Positions 53,695-64,000 of a stretch of 64,000 bases of DNA are shown here, piece by piece. Below the pieces are notes generated by a model, which was not told where the DNA came from, ran no database searches, and saw only the letters and a program-made list of their open reading frames with translations. Both the position numbers and the translations under genes were made by a program. Origin of the DNA: Neurospora tetraspora (Eukaryota; Ascomycota; Sordariomycetes; Sordariales; Sordariaceae); contig NW_026944389.1 of assembly GCF_033439725.1 (NCBI RefSeq), forward strand, positions 186,001 through 250,000, read 5' to 3'. The first letter of the stretch is position 1. Every line of letters begins with the position of its first letter.

Positions 53695-56600
53695 CGAGTC
53701 TCTACGGTAGCGAAGGTTCGCGTCGCAGAGTGATGATGAAACAGGCATCAGATGTTGGTATGATGGGAAGCAAGATGAAAAAGTTATGCGCAATGATGGT
53801 CGGGTTGTTGCGTGGTACACTAGCTCGCCAAGTGGAAGCAAGGAGATTGGTCGTGGGTCACGAGGTCACAACACCAAGACTGAAAAGGATGAACTGCAGA
53901 TGTTCGGATGCAGGTGCTACTGTCCGTGCTTGCGCATTGCAGGACGTGATGGTTGCGATGACGGCCCGTTCCGAAGGAAGGTACAACCTGAAGGGGAATG
54001 GAGTGCGCCTCCCAACTTCAACACCAAGGGACGGGAAGGAGACAAAGGACCACAGGGAAAGAACCAGCCTCAGAGCACCAAAAGATGATCAAGAGTCAAA
54101 CAGTCAAGAGCCTTGCCCATGTCATCGGCCAGCACACTCCTTCGAGAATCCGATGACTGTGCCCATGATTCACGGCCATCATCCCATGAACCACCGGCAA
54201 GGAGAAACACCCTTCGATGGCACTATATGTATTAGGTCGAGACACCTCTCTATCACAAAATGGGGGGCTCATCCGGCCAGTGGCCGAGGTGGGGGAGAGT
54301 TGCCTATGACTCAGCTGGTTGCCGTTCTGGCACAAGTGAGGCCGGTGTCGTTCGAGGCTAACCCACTGGTCCAGGTCCGCAGTTCGGTTCCTGGGTCGGG
54401 GTCCTTCTCTTTTTGCGTTTTCTGACTTGTTCAGAGACCTTTTGCTCCTCGGTCAAGGGAAGGAGAGGAGACAAAAGAGCTTTCCGAGCTTCTTGGGATG
54501 ATCACGGTCTTTTTGCCATGTGGAAGGAGGTGGTCTGGTGAAGGAATGCTGTGGATGAGCCGAGTGTCGTTCTTTCCTCTTCTTCTTTGTATTAGGTTGG
54601 TGTGGCTATCGCCATTTTGCTAGCGTGGATTACTCGGGTCGGGTCCGACTGCACAGGCCACTCCGACACTTTGTCTTCACCTTCGAGACGGAGACAATCA
54701 ACTACACCTCTTCACACAATGAAGAGAAGCGACGACAACCCCCAAACTGCGCGCGCTGCGTAACCGACTACTCAACACCTGCGCAAAAAATGACCCTCTG
54801 GCTAATACTCTTTGCTGCAAGGAACGCCACCGATACCGAGTTCCTTGCCATTGCCAGAAACCCATTGAGCCCCGTCGCTACGAACGACATGGAGTTGACC
54901 AAGGACGGGAATCAGTTCCACCACTCGAGACTCTGTCAACAGTGTAAAGCGTAGAAGAGGATAATCGAGCCAAGCGCTACCCACCTCGTCAGACAACAGT
55001 CTGCGCGCAAAGAGCACCAACAAGAAACAAGGACGCCATGTCCTTGGCCTGCCGACGATGACTTCGAGAACATAAACACAAAGACCAAGCAGGCGATTGC
55101 TGTTGAAGTGGACGTCAAATAGATTCTGGTCAGGCGCGCCCCTTTTTACGCCGACCATCATTCCCTTCGCATGCCTATTCCTTCTGCCAGAGAGGGATAT
55201 AGCGATAGACCATCAAGACCGCGACGACTTTCGATGGGGCACATCCTTCGCATAACCATTGTCGACGAACACTTCAGTCCCTCTGCAGACGGATCCATAT
55301 CTAGCACACAATTGTCCGTGTATGATTCTTTTCGACGTTCAGATCACTGTGGCCCCCAAAATGGAATACAGTTGCTAACGAGTGCGACATCCAGGAGCAA
55401 GGCGAAAGCTAGGGGGACACTCGACAACTTCATCCCATTCCCCCACGAAACCGCGTACAAGGGATTACCAACGAGACTAGCATAATCACGGGAATCCAAG
55501 TCATGGGTACCGATCCCTTTTATCGACGTCAATGTGCGATTCCTCGAACGATATACCAACCGTTGGTGCCAATAACGTCTCGACCGCGAGGGCCTCGATG
55601 AGCATTTCGCGAACCTATACCGTGTTGCGTACACAACAACAACGTCGAAGCATCAAATAGTTGCTCAGGGAGGTGGATTAGTCGGCGAGGACAAGATATC
55701 GTCATCGAACAGGGACGGACACCATATTGAGAAGTCCGTTGACGATGGGAGATCTCGGACCCTCATCGGGATCGGCTGTAGCACTGTCCGATGACAAGAC
55801 AACGGCAGCGCTGGACGACCATCGCTGGAAAAATGAGGAGAAATTCCTCCTCATGGGCTGAGCTATGGATCCCTCGCAATCATGTGCTTGCGGTATTTGC
55901 AGATCAGAGATAACCAAGCTCTGGTTTGTTTACATTGCACACGCTATCGAGAGTTCACTAGTGCTGCATAGCGCATCAGAGACCCTGATTTTCACGATTA
56001 CCTTGATCATGCTTTGCGAAAACTCCGGGAGATAACGTGCGGAGCAGGGACAAGCACCCGAGACCCAAGCCTCGATATGCACCTCATATGGATCGCCGTG
56101 GACCCCATATGAGAGACAATCCGAGAAAAAGGCCTGTCGGTTTCTCACCTGACATCACAACGCGAGAGATTGTTGAGAGCATGAGAAGCAAGCGATTAAG
56201 AGGATGCATTAGCCCGGTTGAATGGTGACGATCATAGGTTGGCGCGGGGAAACGCTGCACGTAGTCTCCGTACTCGCCGTAGTCTACTGCACGCCAATGA
56301 AGCTGCGTCGTGCGGCATTGTGCGTCCGCAAGGTCTGATTGGTCGATGCGGCACCCTGCTTGTTGACGTTGTGTTGGCACCCCGCAGTCGAATCATCCCA
56401 CTTGGGGCTGACTGGCCGACCAGGTCTGAGGGGATATCGAGGGATCACGGCATTCCGGGCGTTGTTTGGCTTGGATCGTTGTCTGGGTAGGGCGTCGATG
56501 GACCAAACCGCGCGACGACGCAAACGCGGGATTGTTGGGTATCGATGCAGTGCGCCCATATCAGAAGTGTCAAGGATTCAAGCCGAGCCTGGCATTGGCA

Positions 56601-56948
56601 TGCGATGTTTCCGAACCGACTCCGTGGGTTGAGTGGTTATCATTTGGTGTGATTGAGACTGGAGACAGCGCAGCGCATGCGGCTGGTCATCAACGTCGGA
56701 GCAAACATTACATTGGAAAGGATATGGAGGGGGAATAAAACTGTCGACGAGTCTCGCTCCCCTCTCCTCGGTTTGTGTCTGGGTTTCTTTCTGTCTTCAT
56801 TCCCCACATCCGCATCATCAAGGACCATTCCCTTTTGCTGGGTACGAGACCCTACAGCATCTTGCTTCATCTTGAGGAGCCAGTCCTCTTTTGTTACTTT
56901 TCTGGACAACACTTCCATCAGAATCAGATACCCCGCTTCACCATCGAC
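53695..56948. other. Intergenic region
   Basis: 3.25 kb between the inverted-end element and the BTB-fold gene. A plus-strand frame at 53,682-54,425 begins inside the element's inverted arm and has no domain; not accepted. Other frames here overlap on both strands. The last 250 bases contain GGGGAATAAAACTG (~56,730), a possible TATA variant, and a CT-rich leader for the downstream gene. Confidence 0.4.
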
Positions 56949-59900
56949 ATGGCGAGCACAGTTCGCCCTCGGGGTCAGCAGCATGACCTGAAGGCTTCTG
57001 GAAAGCTTTCGAACGGCATCAAGCTAGGCAGCCAGGATGGCTTTGAGATCTCGTACGTCTGCTTCATTCCTATCCCATTCCTACCATCATGACCACACCA
57101 CAGAAAACCCACTGACAATTTCATGTTCACAGACCATTCACAACGCCTCTTGTAGCCCTCCAGTTCTCAACGGGCGCTCCTCTCCTCGTCCACCGCGCCT
57201 TTCTTGAACAACATTCCCTCCTCGCCCTCCTCTGCATCACCAACTCTGTCGCCTCTCCTATCACCTCTCCAGTTTTGAGTCCCTCCCAAGGTCCCAGATC
57301 CCTGTCCAGGACCGCTTCCTACTTCTCTTCTCAACAAATCAACTCTTCATCTACCCCCCTGTCTCCTGGAGCCTCCGGATATGTCATCAACTTCCCCGAC
57401 ATCTCCCCTCAAGCCGGCCACGTTCTCGTGCAGTACCTCTACTCCCCTGACAAGTACCACACCCTGCGGTATACCGGATGGCCAGTGATCCCGGAACGTC
57501 AACTAACTGTGAGCCGCTTTCGGACGTCGGTGGAGGTGTATGGAGCCGCGAAGAAGTATGAACTCCGTGGGTTGGAGCAACTGGCCAAGAAGGAGATGCT
57601 CGAGTTGGGAGGGCGACTGGATGCTTTCACAGTTATCGGGGTTTTGGAACAACAACCGACCGAGGGCGAGGACCAATGGCTGGACGAGTTTGTTAAAGGA
57701 TGGGCGAGGAAGGCCTTTCAAGACCCTGGGAGGGTGTTGAGGGCTCAGAAGGAGAACGAAACACAGGGACAACAGGAATCGACACAGGGGATGGCTTTGG
57801 CAAGGAAGTTCATGAGGGGCTTGTTGGAAGTCTACGAGGAGATGAACGCCACCAAGAAACACCCCCAGGACATCGACGAGACAGCGGACGACTTTGCAAC
57901 AGGTGTAACCACGCAAGTCGAGAGTCTCGGTCTCGAAGAGCCCCTACCTCAGCCAGCCGAAGTCGAAATCACAAAGGAGATCTTCTCCATCACCACCGAG
58001 ACCAAGCATGTCGAATTCAACGACTCTTCCGCCGCCCCTGCCGCCCCCGTCCAGCAACATGAGCACACCATCTACCGACCAGTTACCCCTCCCCCTCGAT
58101 CCGAGTCTCCCAGACACGAGTCCCACGAACAGGACGAAGTCAAAGAGCTCGAAGCGGACCAGTGGGTGCCCCCTGCCACTTCTCCTTCGTTGGAAGCCGC
58201 GCTCGGTTTGCAGCCCGCTGAATACAATGAACTGCCTACCGATGGAGCTGTAGAACTCTCTCCCAACTTCTCTCCCGATTTCTCCATTGAGCGGGATCCT
58301 CATCACGAGCCAGATAGGCAGTCGATACTGGAGCCGGAGCCGGAGGTGGAGGAGCCGGTCATGATTCCATTGGATGCGGTTGTTGATGATGATATTTCGG
58401 CAGAGAAGGCGGAGGGAGAGCAGGAACACGAGCAGGACACGCCAGTTGCACATGGGCAGGAGGAGGTGGAACACCACGAACAACCACACGTTGAGCATGT
58501 GGAGCATACGGAGCCGGAGGTCGCACAAGAGCAGGAAACAGAACACAAAGAGCCGGAGCCGCAGGTTGAGCAGACGGCACCCGAGGTCAAGGAGCCGGAG
58601 CCGGAGACCAAAGAGGAGGAAGCATTCAGCACACCCAAAGAGACCATCAGCACTCCCATGGAAGGTCTGGTCTACGCCTCCACGCAAAAGGAGCTCGAAC
58701 GTCCCGTCACACCTCAACCGCGGGAGAGCATTCAGACACCACCCGAAGGCCTTAGAACTCCTCAAAGCGGCCTCATCTCTGAGTCCCACGCCGAAGACTC
58801 CCCTGCCTCCGTAACCGCCAGCCCCAGCAGCCCCAGCAAGAACCGCAAGAAAAACCTCAAGAGGAAGGCCAAGCTGGCCGAAGCCAAGAAGCGAGCATCA
58901 GCAACTCTCTCGCCCGTCATGTCCGTCGCCTCTTCGAACGCAACACCCTCCGAGATCCCCGCCCGAGACATTGCGTCACCCGAGCCTCTCTCGCTTGAGG
59001 CAACCAAGGACAAACCTGCAAAAGGTATTTGGAACTGGACACCGTCTTATGATGAAGGCAAGGATTGGAACAAGTCATTGACATTTTCAACTTCAGAGGA
59101 AAATAAGGGGCAATCGGGCAGTACGGGAGTTCTGGCGGCACCTGTTGAGATCTTTTCCGGAGGAGTTCACTTGCTTGAGGCTGCGAAGAAGAACACTGCG
59201 TTTGAAGACGAGCTTACACGAGAGTCTGATCAGGCACAGCAGGGGCCTCCCGATTCTGAGACACAAACGACTCAGATGCCAGCGGCGGTCGTCGACGAGG
59301 TTAAGCCGGTGCTCAAAAGCGTGCAGGAGCGACCGCAGACTCCCGTTCAATCAGTGAGTGAGGGGCAGGCACCTGGAGAACAGACTCCCATCGACGAGCT
59401 TACCACAAGCCCCAAGTCTCCCACGAAGAAGCGTAAGACGAAGAAGAAGGTCGTCAAGCCCGCCGAAGAGTCCACAGGTCCAGTTCAGTCAGAGAGCGCA
59501 ACTCCGGCGGCGGAAACACCAGCCGAAACTCCCCAGGAAACATCCCAAGAGACAACACCCCAGGCAGTAACCTCGCGCCCAGGTCCCGCAAAGCCAACAA
59601 AGAAGACGACCAGAGACCGCAAAGACTCCAAACTGTCCCCCGAACCTACCGGAATGACTTCCAGCCCTTCCAGTCCGGACATCCGCTCCTCTCTGCAATC
59701 ACCACCACAATCCCCGCCGCAACCGGCTTACAAGATCTTTTGGCCTTGGGGTTCCAGCAAGCAGGCAAACCAGCCCAAGGATGAGCCGCTGAGCTTGGAT
59801 CAGGCACTCGCTCCTGCCCCGAAGTCCGAGCAGAAGCCTGAGCCTGAAACGAGCCCGGAGCCATTGGCGCTTGAGGGCCAATCGGATGCGCCCACGGAGC

Positions 59901-62512
59901 CTGCCAGCTCGCCGAAGAAAAAGAAGACCACCAAGAAGACCACCAAGACGAAGAAGAGCAGCTCAAAGGTTGCTAGTGGTGGTGGTGCTCCTGTCGTGGA
60001 ACAAGAGCCTGAGACCCAACCGCAACTGCGGGAAAGTGAGGCTGCACCAGAGGCTGCCGCTGCCCAAGCGCAGCCCGAAGTTACACAGCAGGATGTGCCC
60101 AAGGATGACAAGGACAACGCCAACACCGAGGACGTAGCCCAAGTCGCCCAACCGAAACGGGATGAGGTGCAACCTGAGGCCCAGCCAGTTGTGGAGCACC
60201 ACGCGGTTCAACCAACAACTGAGGAACAACAATCTGAAACGAAGGACATCCTACCTGAGGCCCAACCGGAAGCGACCGTTGTCGACCAGACGTCAATCGT
60301 CCAGGACCAACCAACCCTCGACCTTGAGCCACCCATTGAGCTACAGACGCACATCATCAGCCCTAACGGTACCATCATCGACACCCTTCCCACCATCCCA
60401 GAGGATATCACCCCATCAGCTTCGACCACTAACTTTGCCAACCACAGCCTGACGGCCTCGGTGACTGACACCCTTTCCAACTCGGTAGCTGTCACAGCTG
60501 TGGAGTACCAGAACTCTACGGCCACGCTGCCTGTTGATGTGGGTTCTGTCGAAGGAGTCCATGAGCTTGCTGCAGACCGGCCAGTTGAGGTTGATGCTTC
60601 GGGTGAGGTTGAACTTGTTGGTGAGAAGCCCGAGACTCCGGGGGGAGGTGCACCGCTTGTTGATGCCCACGATGTGGTGTCCAAGCCGGTTGAGCCTGTC
60701 TCCGAGCCAACATTGGAGTCTCAACCTACCAAGGCAGATGACAAGCCGGCAGAGCAACAGACTCCCACTGAAGGTGGAACGGGTTGGGGATCATGGCTAG
60801 GCGTGCGGAAGAACAAGAAGAAGGCTGCTGATAAGGACAAGACCACTGACAAGGACAAGGGCAAGAAGGGTGACGCGAAGAAGACCCTGACGTCCAAGGC
60901 TAGCAAGGCCAGCATCAAGGGCCTCTCAACTTCTACATCGGATCGCAGCTCCGAACAACTTGCCCACGCTAACACTGTCCAACTCAACCCCGAAGCAGCC
61001 CAGTCCAAAACCCAGCTGCCCTCAACTGAGCCGGCCACCGATTCCCAGTCCTCTGCCGCCGCCGCCGCCGCCGCCGAGCCAGACCAACAAACCCAACGAG
61101 CTCTCAACTCCGTCAAGTCCGATCCTGAACTCCGTCCGTCTACTTCTTCGTCGACTACCACCAACGACGCCGCCATCCAGGCTCTGAGCCAAAGCCAGAC
61201 AAGCACTGGCAAGTCTGGTGGATGGGGATTTCCGCTTGGAAAGAAGAGGAGGAACACGAGCGCTGCCCATGGACCTATCCCACCGGTAGTCGCTGCGGCA
61301 ACATCTGCCGCGGCTGCAGTACCCAGGGCCATTCCCGAAGCAGTGCAGACGGCTGTTAGCGGAACCGACGTTGCGGGAAGCCATGGAAGCGGTAGTGGCA
61401 GCGGAAGCTGGAGCGCGGCTAGCTGGTTGTTTCCAGGGGCGGGAGGAAAGGATGGGAAGGACGGCAAGGAGGCACATGGTAATGGTGGTGGTGCCGGGAA
61501 GGGGGGTGATGCTCCTGGGGATGGCGATGGGAAGGTAAACGGTGATGGTGGGCAGGTTGATGTCAAGGGTGTCGGTGAGGAGGAGCAAGACAAGTCGGTT
61601 GCGAACGACCAGGTCAAGGACAAGGATGGAAAGGATGACGTGGAGAACAACACCACCGAGAGCGTCAAGGAAGCCATCACCAACGAAGCTTCCGCCATTG
61701 CTTCCGCCGCCGATGAAGCCCTAAACAAGGCGTTGAACGCGGTCACTTCCGTCGCCAGCCCCGTCAAGGACACGGTCAACGACGCCGTCAACGATCCTTC
61801 CACCGTACCCGCCGAGCCCGCCGAACCTACCGAGCCCGCCTCTACCGAAGCAGCCTCCGAGCAACCGCCCGCGATCCCTTCTCCCAAGCGCCGCACCACC
61901 AAGTCACGCACACCCTCGACCGCTTCCGTCAACCGAGACCGACAGTCTTCCGTCACAAAACCCGTTCCAGCTTCGACACCATCCACCACCACCTCCAACA
62001 AGATTCCAGGTGAAGGCGAGCAGTTTTTTCTTGGCCACCAGTCTGGTAGTAACACACAAGTACAGACCCCATCCGCGCCTATCGAGAGTCCTGGAAATGG
62101 GAGTAGTGGGAGTAATCCCCACGCCCAGGTCACCAATGTTTCCATTTTCCCCGCTGTCGCCACGAACCCCTCTCTCGCCGCGTTCGCCGCTGCTTCCGAT
62201 GCAAATGCAAATGAAAATGGGGCGAAAGGGGGGTCAAAAGGGAAGAAGGATATTCCGGTTGCAACTGTTGCGGAAGTTCAGGGACAGGCTCAGGAACCGT
62301 CGCCAGCTGCGACAACGACTGCTGGGAAGGGACTCTGGTCAGGGTCTGGGTCAGGGTCAGGAGGAAAGGGGGGAGCAGATGGAAAGGACGGAGGGAAGGA
62401 TGGGGCAAAGGGACAGGAGCCGCCAAAGCCAAAGACCAAAACTCGAAGCGATTCGTGGAGTCTTTGGGGGATGTCGGGGAGGAACAAGAGGAATAGCGTG
62501 AGCAGTTCGTGA
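56949..62512 (+). CDS. Large BTB/POZ-fold protein with disordered tail and Trp motifs
   Basis: Two exons, 56949-57052 and 57133-62512, join in frame (GTACGT donor, CAG acceptor, 80-base intron): 1,827 residues. Residues ~35-215 form a fungal BTB/POZ-like domain: TPLVALQFSTGAPLLVHRAF, a Ser-rich insert, then FPDISPQAGHVLVQYLYSPD and SVEVYGAAKKYELRGLEQLA, the usual strand-helix pattern of an adaptor fold for protein pairing. The remaining ~1,600 residues are Glu/Pro/Ala/Lys-rich and almost certainly disordered, with KKKTTKKTTKTKKSSSK-type basic patches and Gly/Ser runs. Short Trp motifs recur about every 30-300 residues, several followed by basic patches: KGIWNWTP (~665), KIFWPWGSSK (~901), GWGSWLGVRKNKKK (~1251), GGWGFPLGKKRR (~1397), ASWLFPGAGGK (~1464), KGLWSGSG (~1768) and SWSLWGMSGRNKR (~1809). 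Function unknown; a scaffold or membrane/cytoskeleton adaptor is only a guess. Confidence 0.85.
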
Positions 62513-64000
62513 GCATGGAGAGAACGGGCCGGCAGTAAGAGCGGATGGGACGGCTGTGATGGGGTCGGGTAACTTGAGTTTTGATGATCTTTTGCGAGTG
62601 ATGCTGGGGTTTGCGGATCGACTGTTTGGGTTTGCTTGGTGATTGGGGTTGGATATCGGACATTGCACTCTTCGTTTCTTTTGTCGCGTACAGGCGGCCT
62701 TTTGCTTTTGGATTATTTCTTCATTTCTTCATATCTTCATATCTTCCTGTTCTTTCTTCAGCGACTTTTATATGCGTTTTTCATCTTCCTTGCTTGCGTT
62801 GTCAGTTACAGATGCACACCAGGAGTTATGAGTTATGCCATTTCTTACAAATCTTCCATCTTCAGTTCGGATAGCACGCATATGGTAGCGCAATACAGTT
62901 GAATAAGACAATGTCCAACATGTCCAAAACTCCGCGAGAAGAAGGTTCAATTACCCGAGTATCGATTAAAGACGCATAATGGCTCGAGTGAAAAAAGAAA
63001 TTTTTGGGACAAAACCAACAAAAATGTGTACCAGAGATCTGACAACGTCACAAAAGGTCACATCTTGACGATCACTTAAGGGGTAACTTATTCCTGGAGA
63101 TCGCTCCATCTTGCTTTCTCATTATACTAGTTTAAACGGTTTATAATGGCTACCATCATTGGAGTTGGTGTTGAAATCGGTCGACCGACCGTTGTGAATT
63201 CCTACAGTCCAGGGCAGCGAACGCTCCCAAGACAACTATATAATCACTCCCCAATTTGACGCCCTTTCCGTGCATGAAATTGTGACTTGATCCCAGAAAT
63301 CGAAGGACCAAGGGTGGAATTCCTTGCCTATGGGTTCTTTAAATATCTTATATTTACAAAACGATGGACGTCCAAGGTAGGACCACCTGATGAGTTTCCG
63401 CTGTTTTATGTGGCCAGGAATGTCAAACCCGACGCTGCAGAGCGGAACTTTGTCAAAAGTTGCACTGGTTACTCCCAGGTTTCGCCGGTACCCTTTCCAC
63501 CGCCAGCCCAAATGAGACCTCCGATTGAAGTCGCCCAGATAATTCGACTTCTCGATGAATCAGGTAGTCCAAGATAAGATTATTGCCTCCATTCCATAAC
63601 TACGGTGGCCCAAGTGCGTCTTAGGCCCAATTGAAAACTGGTCCGAGCTCCCAACTGGCCTCAGCTGTCGACTATTTTAGATTAACGCCTCCAAAGCATT
63701 TACAACGTTCAATACTTATACCTAGAGCATCAAGCGTTAACCACCAACCTTTGAAACCGCTTTAACCTTCCTAAACTTCATCTTTTCTATCTTTTCCCAC
63801 CTTTTATTTTTCTTTTTCTTTTTCTTCCTTCCTTCTTCTTTCCTTTTTTTTTTTCTCTCTTCCTCACTCATTTTTTTGAGAAGGCGGAAGGATCCATTTA
63901 CACTATTACCCTACCCCAATTCATCAAAGTTCAAAATTTAGAGAAGGACTAGGGTCCATTTGCATTGTCACCCTAAATCTTGGCACTTCGTGGCTCTCAT
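62513..64000. other. Downstream and right-edge intergenic region
   Basis: 1.5 kb after the BTB-fold gene. No convincing gene: frames at 63,236-63,511 (-) and 63,287-63,577 (+) overlap each other and carry no domain. A long pyrimidine tract (63,780-63,870) and repeated phrases GGTCCATTT/CCATTTRCA near the edge are visible; the tract could be the leader of a gene starting beyond the window. Confidence 0.4.

Noticed and set aside
53682-54425. 247-codon plus-strand frame
   Set aside because: Starts inside a transposon inverted arm, has no domain and mixed composition.
60721-62163. 480-codon minus-strand frame
   Set aside because: Antisense shadow of the disordered tail of the BTB-fold gene.

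Overview
This window looks like chromosomal DNA of a filamentous ascomycete of the Neurospora/Sordaria type. Genes have few short introns with GTRNGT donors and CTRAY-type branch sites. Intergenic regions are long. Repeats longer than about 3 kb have been turned into AT-rich, C-to-T/G-to-A mutated sequence (the signature of repeat-induced point mutation, RIP), while repeats under about 0.6 kb remain GC-normal. The genus is an inference; no sequence was searched.

1-24 kb: seven genes, all on the minus strand. They are a partial small membrane protein running off the left edge, a gluconokinase, two tandem copies of an AT-hook, Gln/Pro-rich protein (the left copy broken, the right one open), a SIRT6/7-type sirtuin, a 2,2-dialkylglycine-decarboxylase-like PLP enzyme, and a Sac7-like RhoGAP-domain protein that appears to lack the arginine finger. 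Gaps between them hold diverged direct repeats, a 164-bp TA-flanked MITE at 16.6 kb and a decayed reading frame at 17.1-17.8 kb.

24.1-29.3 kb: an RIP-eroded LTR retrotransposon fossil with 165-bp LTRs and an ATAAG target duplication. 29.3-41.8 kb is normal gene space: a ZIP zinc transporter, tRNA-Arg(ACG), a tiny three-exon metallothionein-like gene, a pantothenate/allantoate-type MFS permease, and a secreted flavin oxidase of the berberine-bridge-enzyme type.

41.8-53.7 kb is a transposon graveyard. A Mutator-like element (52-bp TIRs, 9-bp target duplication) is followed by a clean 540-bp non-autonomous TIR element (8-bp target duplication). Then comes a 7.5-kb block bounded by inverted ends into which a solo LTR (AATAA duplication) and a 4.3-kb LTR element (GAAAT duplication) have inserted. 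53.7-64 kb holds one large gene for a BTB-fold protein of about 1,827 residues with a long disordered tail carrying repeated Trp-containing motifs.

The gene set is metabolic and homeostatic (gluconate entry to the pentose phosphate pathway, zinc import beside a Cys-rich metal-binding peptide, vitamin/anion uptake beside a flavin oxidase); nothing shows that the genes form a cluster. The least ordinary items are the metallothionein-like micro-gene, the AT-hook tandem family, and the nested element block with exact target duplications.
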